64,000 bases of DNA, taken from assembly GCF_036884655.1 (NCBI RefSeq), contig NC_088355.1, forward strand, positions 42,438,501 through 42,502,500. Direction: 5' to 3'. This stretch comes from Musa acuminata AAA Group (lineage: Eukaryota; Streptophyta; Magnoliopsida; Zingiberales; Musaceae). A program made the position numbers and the translations under genes. The notes beneath the pieces are model-generated. The model saw only the letters and a list, made by a program, of their open reading frames with translations. It had not been told where the DNA came from and did not search any database. Positions 11,837-24,550 of the stretch are shown piece after piece. Each line of letters starts with the position of its first letter. Position 1 is the first letter of the stretch.

Positions 11837-12688
11837 TGTTGTGTAACGTTTAGGAAAATTATAAATCACAACTACATCTCTCACTATACAAATCTTTCGC
11901 CTTAATTCAACGACGGCTCACGGAGGCCCCAACCGAGACATAGTTCCCTATTCCCATTCGCATCGGCTGCCTCTCGCGACCTTCTCACTCCACTCTCCGG
12001 CCACAAACCTAGGGCTCGGCCAGCGACGTCCTCTTCCTCACACCACCACCGCCTCATCCAATTTCCTACAAACAGACGGGGTTTCTTTACCACCCATCAA
12101 GGTTCTGCTTCGCCTTGCTTCTTCTTCTTCGTTTTGCTTTCACGTACTGTGATTATTTAGGGTTTTAATCTGTAGGTAAGTTCATTCTTATTTTACTAGG
12201 TGGTCTGTGTCAGAACTTTTTAGATCCGTTCAATTCCGTTCAATTATCTTTACTGTAATCGAATCGGTCTTCATCCGTGAGCCTTATCGTTTCTTCCGTA
12301 GAGATCTACTTGGGCGCAACTGATGTCCTTCTGATGCGCATTCCGTTTCGACTCCCGATGTTCCCTAAGAGTTCTGATGAATCTTGATAGTTTGTCCGCA
12401 GCCAGTCGACAACCCAATTGATACCCCAGTCGGATTTCCTAATTGCAGCTCTTGAAAATAATTTGAATAGGATCGCATCTTAACTTAGCTGATCCAAAGG
12501 ACGTCTATATTGATTTTCTAAGCATTAGATGGAATGTGGATCCACCATTGATTTGTCTGAGTGCTTACTGTTTGCAGGCCGTATAAGGGTAATCAAAGAC
12601 GATTTGGTGATGTTTACTAAGTGTTGATGATTTGTATGCTCCTGCAAACTATATGTGTCTCATACACTTAGCAGAACATGTACCAAAA

Positions 12689-13045
12689 TATTTGTGTTGC
12701 CAAGATGAGATTGTTGAAGTAGATATGTGGAGTTACTAAGACAAAATATGGTTTTATTCGTTAGCAATTAGATGTAGCTCCAATAGAGGATAAAATATGA
12801 TAGAATCATTGAACAGTGTATGAAAATCTTTACAGAGAACTTATAGATGCTGTCGTTAGACTACATGAAATAATTAGTATTAATAGTGTTAGAATAGGTA
12901 GAGGGAGATCTTAGAAGACTTTATTAGAAACCTTAAATAAATAATTAAATGCTCCTGATTTTACTAAGGATGTTGCTTTGTGCAGAGCTCAATGTCAGAA
13001 TAAGATCTATACAATGGATCTCAAATAGTTGGGACATATGACTTA
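12689..13045 (+). mobile_element. RTE-like LINE relic in the 5'UTR intron of the elongin-B-like gene
   Basis: Parts of this stretch match the 3' third of the LINE at 18237-19877. Examples are TTGTGTTGCCAAGATGAGA against TTGTGTTGCTGAGATGAGA, and a tail with GGATCTCAAATAGTTGGGAC. It is heavily decayed and carries no open frame. Confidence 0.65.
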
Positions 13046-13902
13046 CACTTTGCAAAACAAAAAAAAAAGAAGAGCTAATACTTGAAAATTATAACTTTTA
13101 AAAAGTTTTATGAGAGCATCATGAAAGTAAATTAGTAATGTTTAAACAATATTCAAAGACGAGCTTGCCTCAACTTCTACAAGAACGTTGTAGTAATATG
13201 ATCTTTTAAACTTTGCAGGCATCTTTCAAGAACATTGTAGTAATAGAAAAGGAGAAATTGCATGTTTAGCTAATATTATGTAATATTGTCCACCTTATAC
13301 AGCAATAATTCTTTTTCTAATGTGACATAGGAAACCTTGTAGTTAGGTCTTGTGCAAATACAATATGTTCTCGAAGCTGGATTGCATCTACATAACCTGA
13401 TAATCGAGACTTAAACAAGACATTGATTTAAGGCTTTTAAATCAAGGAATCAGAATAAAGCAACAATTAATTATTTGTTCTATCGGTCCACTGTGATTGG
13501 ACTCATGTGCAAGTCAAAATTTGTCCTTATATGAGTAGCCATCCAATGTGATAGGGTAACATGTCAACCTAACAACCAACCTTAATAACTTATAGGCCCT
13601 TCTTGCACAGTTATGATATACTCCAGAGATTTTATTGATCATGGCAATGTGGTTAAGAATTCCTGGATCCTGTTGCAGTAGCTTTTGGATTGGGTTGTTT
13701 TGTTTTGATAAGAAAACTGCTCGTGAATAAACAATTTGTAAAATGAGAAGCAAAATCATGCCTTTCTAAAGTTTCCAACTATAAAGAGGAGGACTTGTAT
13801 GATTGTCAAAAGAGCACTCCTGATACTTGTTCAATAATTTTGCAGCTATATGTTCCTTGTGATTTTTATGGATTTCAATTTGTCTTTTATTGGAAACAGG
13901 AA

Positions 13903-15564
13903 ATGTACATTCGAGTGAAGCGCAACAAGACAACCTACTTTGTGCAGTGTGATCCAACTGACACAACTTTGGATATAAAGCAGAAATTACAAGCCTTGAT
14001 CGATCTACCTAGCAATAATCAACGTTTAACCTTGGTAGCAACTGATGTTGTATTAGTAGATTCAATGACATTAGCAGAACAGAGGGTAACAATGCCATTC
14101 AATTACCATCCAGAACTGACAATTCTAAGTGCTATTTCATAATTTTAGGATGATGATTATACGGACCACCTAAACCTGTTTTAATTCTTCATTGTTCATG
14201 CGCAGGTTGAAAATGATGCTGTGGTGGCTTTGACTCTTAGAAAAGGTATTGCACTTCTCTGGCTTCTTTGATAAATCTTGAACTCATGTATGTGCTCATA
14301 TACACCAATGCAATTTTGATGGCTACTTATAACATGTTCATGAGTCATGGAAGGTTCTAACCAAGAATACATTTGCCTAGGATAACAAAAAAGTTATTTT
14401 CTCAAGTACTGAATTATTGAGTTTGTGCATTTTCTCCATACCGTGAAATCAACTTTCTGGTGGACTACCTGTTCATATGCACAAGTTAGATCTTGTTGAG
14501 GCATCCACTATTTCTAGTTGGTCCATGAGTAGTCACTGTATCATGCTAGTGTGTGTTGTGCCTTTTTCTGCTCTGATTGATGCGAAGGACACAAAATAGC
14601 CAGATGTAGTATGATTTTTATAAAGATTTAACAGTGATGTCTTAATTTTTTTTACTCTGAGTAAGGCCCACAAAAATATGATAGAAATGTGCAATGTAGT
14701 TCAATTGGTGCACAAATAGTTTGCCATTTCAGTGGCTGTTTGAAGAAGCAGCTACACTCTAATGGGTTTTCAAGGTATTGCTTACAACAGATGCGAAATG
14801 TAGGTTTATATGTGAGTGCATGTACAATCCATATGGAGATATTCTAACAAAGTACATAACTGAGTAAAAATTGAGAAATTGAATTAGCTTTAATTGGTAA
14901 TGGGCTAATATATGTTAGATTCCAATCAATGGTTTATGAGATCACATTTTTGTACACGTCAAATAACTAATTTTAGTGATAAGTTGGAATATTTGTGTCC
15001 ATTTTACATTGTGATGGATCCTGTATTTATCAGTACCAAAATAGTAGTAACAAGGCAAGTGAAATTAATTGGAGGAAACATGAATTTTTGGTGCTTATGT
15101 GGACTAAGTGTGGTGGCATATATTTTTACATATAAAACGTAGCCACCCATAATCAGATAACTTTATGCCATATGAGCATCGGACACATCCATATATACTG
15201 CCTCGAAGACTGCATTTGGGAAATTGATTTTAATAATAAGGTTACTTTTTATTTGATTTTAAAGAATTGTTTTCCTGGTAATTTATGGTTTTGATATGGA
15301 TTGTTTGTTTGAGATCTAGGGTTTTAGCCTGTGATTTATACTGGTGAAACAAATGGTTCTTTTTCTGTACTATGTTATTCTTATCTTGGCCGTAGGATTA
15401 GGTATGATTGAACACAATTTCCTGGTGAGGAAATCGTAGTCTCATTTTTGTTTTTACTTGGGACAATAAACAAGTTCTCAAGAATTGGATTCTTTTTTTC
15501 AGATGATAATGAGTTTGAGGAGATTTACATTGCACGCCCTGAAGACTTCATGTCATTCTCCTGA
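13903..15564 (+). CDS. Elongin-B-like ubiquitin-fold protein
   Basis: Small ubiquitin-fold protein of 94 residues, similar from memory to Arabidopsis At5g57860 and to animal elongin B, an adaptor that binds elongin C in transcription elongation and cullin-ligase complexes; the plant role is inferred. Coding exons: 13903-14085, 14206-14245, 15503-15564, all with GT-AG borders and continuous frame. It starts MYIRVKRNKTTYFVQCDP, continues TLDIKQKLQALIDLP, and ends EEIYIARPEDFMSFS. The ATG lies three bases after an acceptor (13898-13899). The 5' leader probably comes from an exon ending at 12175, whose donor reads TGTAG|GTAAGT, giving a 1.7-kb leader intron. That intron carries a LINE relic. Length is normal for the family and no break is seen. 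Confidence 0.87.
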
Positions 15565-16164
15565 TCAGAATAACAGCCTTAGACAGATGATTTGCTTGTA
15601 AAAACTTGCGTCAGTCATATCCATGTAGAAGAAACATATTTCCCTCATCAGTGAATGTAGAATGATTCGGTCAAGGATGACATTAGAGCTGGTGGTGGAT
15701 CTAAGGAACTCATGGGTGAACTTGTTTGTGCACGTGCTGAACTGCCGCAACCAAACTGTAGACTTGGGGTATTTGTCATGCAAACACCATTAATTGGCAA
15801 GAAATAACAGTGTTTTAGCTGTTGAACAAGGTAGTACAAGGGATGTTCATGCTTGATGCAGGCTCAAATGTTGATCCATATGATTCCTTAGCTTTTTCTT
15901 TATCTGCAGCATTTCCCAAAATTAGGATATTATTATGGAAGCAAAAGTTGAGAAAAGAAAAAGGTTTTAACAAATAGAGTATCCTCCCATGAAATACCTT
16001 TAATGTTACATGTTGCAAACGCAACAAGTTGAGATCGATGTCTTCTTGCTATTTTTTTGTCTGATTTTAACTTGTTGTTTAAGTCGTGCTGTATCTTTGT
16101 GATCTATCTGCAATAGTCGATGTAAAGTTAAGTCTATGACAAACTTGTTCTATTTGTAATTAAT
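15565..16164. other. 3'UTR of the elongin-B-like gene and spacer
   Basis: Likely 3'UTR for the first few hundred bases, then AT-rich spacer. Nothing else is recognised. Confidence 0.5.
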
Positions 16165-16875
16165 AATTATTCGACACTTTTATCTAGAAAAGATATTTAA
16201 GTTTTTATCAAATGACACCCCTTAATTGGTTTTTACGTGGGGAGCTTTCGTCGGCTAGCTGGATGAAAATTTCTTTAATCGTCGTTCTGCTCGCTCTTCC
16301 TCATCGCGGTTGCAGTTGTGGGTAGAGTGAAGGCGGGCGACGAGGGCGTTAGCCCACAACAAAGTGGACGAGGAGCGACAAAGATCTGGGACCCCGTTCG
16401 TGGCGTTTGTTTACTTAGCACCTTCGCCATTGCTAAGGAGGCGATCGTCGCATATCGTGTTATTGCAGTCCCAACTCAAGGAGGAGAAGCGTGCTCGTGC
16501 CTACTCACACCACGAAGGGCTTCGCTTCCTCTTGGGTCTTCGCATCGTCTTCTTCATCTCTGTCCTAGTGGGAGCAGCGTCGAGATCCTTGTCGATGTTG
16601 ACGCCTCGTCACTCACCTCCACTGTACCCTCTGTTACTATCGTGATGAGAAAAGGGCGGTGGTGTGGAAGGGAGGGAGGAGGAGAGGGCGACAGCGATGG
16701 TAGAGGTGATGACAGTTGAGGGCGACAACGGGTAAAGGACGAGGGGTATTTTCATTAAATTGATAAAAGAAAAAGGTACTCCCATATAAAAAAAAAAATC
16801 AATTTCATGGGTGCTCTTTGATAAAAACTCAATATTAAAAGTTTTTAAAGATAAAATATCTGATAATATTTTTTT
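16165..16875. mobile_element. Non-autonomous DNA element with long imperfect terminal inverted repeats
   Basis: The left end (about 16165-16250) is an inverted, imperfect copy of the right end (about 16769-16875). The clearest match pairs the reverse of 16192-16222 with the run GGGTG...TTTGATAAAAACT at 16808-16828. The interior is much more GC-rich than the flanks and has short open frames with no known domain. Long TIRs with a GC-rich centre suggest a MULE or similar element. A clear target duplication was not found, so exact ends are uncertain. Confidence 0.55.
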
Positions 16876-17023
16876 AATCATTTTGGCTTGTCTACTTGCA
16901 GTTTAATGTGAAAAATAACGCAATCCGGGCGACAATTGGGCCTAAATCTTTCTACCCAAATTAGGCCCAAAAAAGGTCTTCACATAACAACTCGTGATCC
17001 CTCGGTCAATTACCGACTCTTCT

Positions 17024-20000
17024 ATGGCGCTAGCGGTGAGCATAAGCCGCCCAACACCCCTCCTCTCTGCCTTCCTTCTCCGCCCTCTCCTCTCTCCCTT
17101 CCTCCTCAATCCCCGCCGTCCTCTCCCTCTTCCCTCTCCTTCTCTTCCGATCCTATTTTCTTCTCCCACTATCTTCTCAATCTCCACTTATCCTATTCTT
17201 CACCCACAAATCTCATCGCTCTCCTCCCCTTCCGCAGCCACCGACCCTGGCACCAGCGACTTCGACACTGATTCTGTCGAGCCCTCTGCTCCCTTCGATG
17301 AGTCCGACCTCCATGGCTTTCTCCAGCTCCTCACCCAAGCCAAATCCTTGTCCTCATCTCGTAAAGAGGCCCTGGCCTTCCTGCGGGCCTCCTCGGGTGT
17401 CGCGCTCAACCTGGGTTTGGTCTGCAAGGCCCTCTGGGAGCTGAGGGGGGACTGCGAGTTGGCCTTCCTCGCTTTCCGATGGGCGGAGGAGTGCGTCGCG
17501 GATTGTCGGTGGGCGTGGCATCTCATGATTTGGGCGATGGGCAAGCAACGGCGATTTGATTTGTCCTGGTACCTGGTGCGTAAGATGTACAAGACGTCGG
17601 TTCTCACGCAGCGGGCGATGGTGATCATGATGGAAAGGTGCTAACTTTGATATTCTTTTGGCATCCTACTATTCGAGATCAACAATTGAATGACAACTTT
17701 TAATATTTATTTTCAGCCTGAATGTTGGATTTGTATCCATGATAATTTTGATTTCCTGTCCTAATTATATGTGCTTTATCTTTTCCCTTTTAGTCATGCC
17801 TACTTTTTAGCTTAGGCTGCTGCTTCGTTTCGAATCAGTGGATCATCCCCACTATCAAGTATATGACCATTTTTTCCTACCTATTATCTTCAAAATAGGG
17901 AAATAACCTCCGGACCTTTTGCAAAGTATGATCATGATGAAACATGATGTATATCTGGTTAATTACTTAATGAGAAAGATTATGATAGATGAAACATGCA
18001 AGTAAAGTTATGGCTGGCTAAATAGTGGTTGTTATCTTGCAGGTTAGTCGTCACTTCTTCTTCCTAGAGGTCTAGAGAGTGAACGTTTTCTTAACATATA
18101 AGAAATAGGAGAATATGTTTTAAAGTGCCCCATGATTTGGGATAAAAGCAGTAACACTTTATTGCTCTATCATGCAGCCCCACAAACTGTCCCTTTCTTG
18201 TCTTCCTTTTTTTCAAGATTGGTCTCTCCAATTTCTTGTTAATGATTTAGGTAATGTTATATGCATTAAAGACGAAGATCAAAGAATACTTGTTAATGAT
18301 GACAAGATTAAGGAAAGATGAAGAAATTATTTTTATAAATTATTTAATGAATGTTTCACACATGACTTAGATTTAATGGTAAATAATAGTGGTAGATCTA
18401 ATAATCATAGGTTTATTCATAAAATTAGAGCTAATGAAGTAAAAAATGCATTAAAGAAGATGAAAATAACTAAGAGTGTGGAGCCTAATGGTATCCCTAT
18501 TGAGGTTTGAGAAAGTTTAGGGGATAAGAAAGTAACTTTGTTAACTAGCTTTCTTTAACAAAATCATGAGATTCAGAAAAATGCTTGATGAATAGAGAAA
18601 GGGTTTTTTTTAGTATCAATTTATAAAAATAAGGTTAACATATAAAATTGTTCAAATTATGGAGAAATTAAAATCATGAGTCATACTATAAAACTTTGGG
18701 AAAAAGTTATCGAAAGTAGGATAAGACTTGAAATTAATATATCTGAAAATAAATTTGGTTTTATGATTATAATATCAACCATAGAAGCTACCTATTTATT
18801 AAGACAATTAATGAAAAAAGTATAGGGAGAAAAAGAAAGATTTGCATATGATTTTTATTGATTTACAGATAGCTTATGATAGGATTCCTAGAGATTTTGT
18901 ATGGTGGGTTTTAGAAAAGAAATGTGAATCCACTAATTATATTGATGTTATTAAAGATATGTATCATAATGTAGTTACTAGTGTTAGAACTACATGGTGT
19001 ATGTCTAATGAGTTTCCTATTAGTATATGATTATACCAAGGATTTACATTAAGTCCCTACCTTTTCATATTGATAATGGACGAACTTACTAGTCACTTAC
19101 ATAAAAGACATCCCTGATGTATGTTATTTGCTAATGATATTGTCTTCGTTGATGAGAGCCTAGTTGAAGTTACTTATAAACTTGAGTTGTAGAGGCAAGC
19201 CTTAGAAACTAAAGGTTTTAGATTTAGTAGGACTAAAACTGAATATATAAAACGTGATTTTAGTGATTCTAGAAATGATTAAGAAAATATAGTTAAATTG
19301 TATAAACAAGAAGTTCATTTAAGTAAAAGTTTTAGGTATCTTGGATCAATTATTCAATAAGATGGAGAGATTGATGAATATATTATTCATAGAATAAAAA
19401 CAAGATGGTTAAAATGAAAAATTTTATAAGACAATTGTGAGATCAACAATGCTTTATGGATCAGAGTATTGGGCAATTAAGAAAAAATGCATAAAAAAAA
19501 TTGTGTTGCTGAGATGAGAATGTTGAGACAGATGTGTGGAATATTAGAAAAGATAGGAAAAGAAATATTTTTATTCGTGAATAGCTAGGTATCACTTTGA
19601 TATATGATAAGATGAGAGACAATTGTTTAACATAGTATGAGCATGTACTAAGGAGACTTCCAGATGTGATAGTCAGAAAAGGTAAAATAATTAATATTAG
19701 TGGTATGAGGAGAGATATAAGAAGATCTAAAAAGATTTTAATATAACCTATAAATAAAGATTTAGATATTTTGAACTTAACTAAGCATATGACTTTTTAC
19801 AAATTTCAATGGCTGCAAAGGATCCATGTAGTCGATTCTAAATAGTTGGAACTTAAGGTTTGGTTGTTGTTGTCGTCGTCTCTCCAATTTCTGGATGTGC
19901 ATATTACTTTAAGACCAAATTCATTTTTTTCCTATCAGTTAGCCTCTTGATATGTTTGTAGGACAATTTAAAAAAAATTTGTTTATATTTATATTTAATT

Positions 20001-21204
20001 TGTTCATTAGACATGCTGACTGATGTTTTTTTTCCTTACTATTCTGTTGTAGGACGGAATTGAGTTCTTTGACATATGGACACTTTCTTTTGTGTTTTTT
20101 TCATTCTTGCTTCTTTGATATTTTTGTGAATTGATGATCTTGAGTTACATGAGATCTTTAAAATTCTTCAGGTATGTAGCTGCAGATGAAGCTAGGAAAG
20201 CAATGAAAACTTTTCAGGTCATGGAAAGGTTCAAAGTAAATGCAGATTTAACAGCATTTTATGCCCTTCTTTGTGCGCTTTGCAAGAACAAGTATGTTGA
20301 AGAGGCTGAGGAGTTCCTCCTTCTAAATCGGAAGTTTTTCCCCCTTACAGCTGAAAGCTTCAACATAGTGCTAGATGGATGGTGTAATGTCATCTGTGAT
20401 GTGGTTGAAGCAAAGAGACTGTGGAGAGAAATGTCAAATTTCTGCATCACCCCAGATGGCATTTCTTATTCTCATATGATCTGTTGTTTCTCAAAAGCTG
20501 GCAACCTATTTGATTCTCTAAGACTTTATGATGAAATGAAGAAGAGGGGTTGGATTCCTAACCTTGTGGTCTACAATTCTCTTATTTATGTACTAACCAG
20601 AGAAAGTTGCTTGAGGGATGCAAACAATATTTTTGATAAAATAATAGAAGCAGGCTTGCAACCAAATGTACAAACATACAATTCTATGATATACCCATTA
20701 TGCGAAGCACAGAAGCTGGAGGAAGCACGAATGGCAATGGATGACATGATGGTGAAGGGAATTCATCCAACTATTGAGACATACCATGCTTTTGTTAAGG
20801 AGGAAGACATTGAAGGAACCGTGAAGCTTCTTAAAAGAATGAAGGATGCTAGTTGTGGTCCTAACAGCTACACTTTTTTCCTGATAATAAATAAGTTCTT
20901 CAGATTTGGTGATTCTGAAAGCTCACTAAAAATGTGGAGTGAGATGAAGAGGTATGATGTCATTCCTGATGCTTCACATTATATGGCTGTTGTAGAAGGT
21001 TTGGTAAAGCATGGATGGATCCCAAAAGCTCTGGAATTCTATAAAGAAATGAAATCCAAGGGATTTTCTGCTGATCCTAAGCTCGAGAAGTTTTTCATGT
21101 CCTTCATATCAAACAGCAAAAACCACTGGGGAACGAGTGGCAAGGAATTCATCTTTCCACAAAATGGCAGACATGGCACTTGCATAAGAATGAAATTTGG
21201 ATAA
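17024..21204 (+). CDS. P-class pentatricopeptide repeat (PPR) protein, organelle-targeted
   Basis: Predicted organelle RNA-binding protein of 548 residues. Exon 1 is 17024-17637 and exon 2 is 20172-21204; AG|G across the junction gives Arg followed by YVAADEARKAMK. The donor (GTGCTA) is weak but is the only one that keeps the frame. The N-terminus is rich in Leu, Ser, Arg and Pro without acidic residues, typical of a mitochondrial or plastid transit peptide. Exon 2 carries about eight PPR-like units of roughly 35 residues, for example ISYSHMICCFSKAGNLFDSL and VVYNSLIYVLTRESCLRDAN. There is no E or DYW tail, so an RNA stability, splicing or translation role is more likely than editing. The 2.5-kb intron contains a LINE insertion. 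The exact ortholog is not recognised. Confidence 0.85.
18237..19877 (+). mobile_element. 5'-truncated RTE-type LINE with 15-bp target duplication
   Basis: Non-LTR retrotransposon fragment in the PPR intron, in the same orientation as the gene. The 15-bp GTCTCTCCAATTTCT occurs directly before (18222-18236) and directly after (19878-19892). Translation shows decayed reverse transcriptase: MIFIDLQIAYDRIPRDFVWW near 18847, then LFANDIVFVDES near 19120 (an altered YADD box with Asn for one Asp), and a later YEHVLRRLPD. The tail GATCCATGTAGTCGATTCTA followed by AATAGTTGG and a (TTG)n-like end is typical of plant RTE elements. Several stop codons interrupt the frame, and the 5' half of an intact element is absent, so it is immobile. 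Confidence 0.88.
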
Positions 21205-22955
21205 CCAAGATCAGTTCCTCCAAACCTTATTGTTGCAGTGATCGAATTCGGTACAGTATTGTCAAATGTCTTAGAGAAAAGTGTTTGATCTATCAGCTCA
21301 TAATGGCACCAGGAATGTCTTCTGGCTTAGATATAGTGTACTCTAGCAGACGTGTCTAGCATGGACACCTATGATTGGAATTCTTTGTTGATTTATTACT
21401 TACAGATCTAATAATCTTCAGCATCAACCATGCAATGTACTCCAATACCCAACCCAGATGTCCTGAGATAGCCCTGAGGTAATCATTTGTCCTTGTTTCT
21501 TAAACACATTTACATGTTAGTTGCAGGCTTGCAGCATGATATATGCAATGGGTTTCTAGCTCTGTTTCTCAAGCTTTATGCTCTGCATAGATACTGAAAT
21601 AAGAGTAAGAATTCTAGACTCAGTTGCTTTTGTGTTCCTCTTAGCCTCCGGTCATCAACAAATAAAAGCTAATTAATAAACTAATGTTACAGTATCCATG
21701 TATATTATATGCGATGATAAGCATGATTACTGCTTTATCAGCTCCCAAGGGTCATTAGCATCATATACATATGAGGGAATTCTTTTGCATGATTAAGATA
21801 TTTTGATCTAAATTAAGGTTGTATATCTGCAGCATGAAAGAAAGAAATACAAAATACCTCTGAATTGGAATTTTTTTTTCATTTGTTTTGTTCAATATTT
21901 AGAATGTATGATTGCAGTTTCATGTTCCTTATGAAACATATCCATTTTGAAACATTGACACTGTATATGATGATAGGGCTGTGTAGATTGTAATAGGAGT
22001 GTTGTTTTTAGAATTGTAGCATTGATTAGCTTCCTGCGAATTCGAAAGGTGAAAGATGTTCTAAGAAAGTCAATCTTCAATTGTGGTGGCTTTGACGAAG
22101 ACTCTTGCTAGTGCCTTTTCTTTTTTCCAGCATTATACTGGTATAGTAGAACCATATGTGGTCCACAAATTATCATTCAAGCATGCAAATGGTTGCCATT
22201 CTTAATAATCTAGAGATCAAGTTCTGGTTTCTAGATTTGTCTTGAACTTTTACTTTCTGTGGTCTTTGCAAGAACAAAAGAATCACTGAATAATTTCCTG
22301 GTTGATTTGTAGGAGTAATATGGCCTTTGTATTGAAAAATTATCACTCAACAGATCATTTAGTTTCATTTTGTCTGGTGTAATAATGTCTTATGGCTTTA
22401 TCAGACGATTTGAAAGACTCAAAGGGTCCCATGTTAACATTCCTTTATCTCATAATACCAGGCATTGGTGTCCAAGAAAACTATGCAAAGATTCTACTGG
22501 CAATCAGATGAAGATGTTACAAATCTCCATTCCCGTGCCATGAATGCAGTAAAGCTGGGCTAAATTGCGTGTCATTGTTTCATTAGTTAATACATGATCC
22601 ACACACTTGTTGATGCTTACTTTTCAATCTTCTACTTTGCTACGAGATGAATCTATGCATGGCCAAACTAAAAATGAAGAAGATAGAAGCTATTGATCTG
22701 CCGTTCGAGGAACAGAGAATTGTTGGGGTTGGAAACAATTAATTGTTTCTAAGATCTCTCTGATCTTTGGCATGGAGAGATGTTCCATCCATCTTTTATT
22801 ATATTTTGTTAGGAATAACTTTGGAAAATGCACTGGGGAGAATTCAGATGGATGAAGCAAGTTATGTAAGTTGACACCACTTCCAATGTTGGCTCTTGCA
22901 CATATAGCTTCTTTTCTGATAATGAAGAATTCATTCTGGTTAATTGCTCTAAATG
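21205..22955. other. 3'UTR of the PPR gene and intergenic DNA
   Basis: No further coding sequence is supported. Spliced 3'UTR is possible but cannot be shown. The base composition is ordinary AT-rich plant spacer. Confidence 0.45.
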
Positions 22956-23495
22956 TCACATACCATAGCTGTTGTTGTTTGCCCTTTTTTGCTGTATTTT
23001 ATTATTTAAATCTTCAAAATGCAATTTGCACTGCAAATTAATTTTTTTTTTCAGCATTTCAAATGGATCGTAGTACAAATCTTTACCTGTGCTACTGACT
23101 TGGATATCTATCTGGTTTGTGCGGTAATAGCCGTTGGGATATGCAGGGGCAAGACGGAGAATAAGGCGTATGCACCCGTGGGCCCACTTTGGGTCCGGAG
23201 GCTTGAGGCAGGGAGACGAGTCGGGTGTGACGAGGTATGCTGCGTACCGTCGGCCGGCTCTACTGCTACTGAGTATCGTTAGTGATGCCACCTCGATGAG
23301 GTGATGAGTGGGCTCGCGTGGCATGGACTCGAGGCCCCCGAGATTCCGATCAACCCTGACAACTTCCCCGGTTGAGTCATTGCAGACCCAAAGAGCTCCG
23401 CTGGGCGGGGTGACGTGGTTTCCTCCTTCTGACATCAGCCTGACTATTGTCATAGGTGACTGATTCGGCGGTCCGGATCTCGTAGGCACGTACAA
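22956..23495 (-). other. Unrecognised 179-codon CpG-rich open frame
   Basis: The frame starts MYVPTRSGPPNQSPMTIVRL and stays open for 179 codons, but only about the first 115 codons (23150-23495) lie in the GC-rich block; the remainder runs into AT-rich DNA. No motif, signal peptide or membrane segment is seen. It could be part of an exon, a remnant of a transposon gene, or a chance frame in a CpG-rich promoter region. I do not assign a function. Confidence 0.2.
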
Positions 23496-24550
23496 AACGT
23501 GGAAAGCACGGGAAACTACGGTGCGTTTGTGGCAAACTCCTCCTCCTCCTGTGTAAGTACGGACGCCTCAACCGTGTCCTCTGCATCAAAGTTGTCACTC
23601 TCCCTCCTCCCCCGCAAGCTGAGTGGGAGAGATAGAGAGAATGAATCCCGCGTCCCTCTTTTGTGCTTGCTCTCTTCTACCTTCGAATCTGCTTTGCTCT
23701 CGCTCCTCAATGCAAGGCGTGAGTCGTCCAATCCATCCCCACCGACATGCCTCTCTTCCCCGCGTCCCCGTCGGAGTCCTCTCCACCGGTGAAAACCCTA
23801 GACGATTAAAGAGATCTGCGCCCTTCTTTGGTTGGTTTCTAGATCTAGGGTTTGGATGCATGTGTGATGATCGCTCTAGGATCGTGACAGGGAAGGCGTT
23901 TCGGTGGCTGGTGGGGAACGCCACGATTATATAAAAGCTAAATGTAACTTTTAAAGAAAATTTGGTCACTAAGTGTAATTACACATGCTCTGTTAAAAAA
24001 ATATAATTATCCAAAATTAATTTATCATAAATAATTTAAAGTCAGGTTAGAAAGACAATTCTAACCACGCATAAGATCAGAGATAATAATTTGAGGATGT
24101 GTTACCTACCAAGATAATAATAAAAAAATTAAAAATATTAATAACAATTCAAATCAATTGATAAAAAAATTTAAAACATAATTTAATAAACATTAACCAA
24201 ATTTTATAATAAAAATATAATGTTAAATTTGAATCTCATGCATCATATAAACACTAAATAAAAATAAATCTATGATAGTTTTAAAAAATCTATGATAGTT
24301 TTTAAGTCTTCAATTTTTATTATATAATTTATTTTTTACTTTATGATAGAAGACTTGGACGTACTAGTATGAAATTACTTACGCAAATTGAAATAAAAAA
24401 ACTTGTAAGAATGCCTACAATTAAATTTGTTAACAACAATTTGACACATACCAAGAAAAAACATATAACGAATAATTTTAAATTTAAAAATCAAGTAAAT
24501 ACCTTCAGACCCTTAGAATTAATTCACATACATTGATATCACAGAGTCTC
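23496..24550. other. GC-rich leader-like block followed by AT-rich spacer
   Basis: At 23500-23935 the + strand resembles a plant promoter and 5'UTR: CT-rich tracts and a telo-box-like AAACCCTAG at 23802-23810. No coding exon follows it on the + strand. From 23940 to about 24550 the DNA is highly AT-rich and holds nothing recognisable. Confidence 0.4.

Noticed and set aside
16318..16719. 133-codon open frame
   Set aside because: It lies inside the TIR element, overlaps another frame of similar quality and shows no known domain; not called as a gene.
17200..17628. 142-codon minus-strand frame
   Set aside because: It is antisense to PPR exon 1, which has clear transit-peptide features and continuous splicing to the PPR repeats.
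23499..23934. Plus-strand frames of 97 and 103 codons
   Set aside because: They overlap each other in different frames within a leader-like GC-rich block; no splice continuation or homology was seen.
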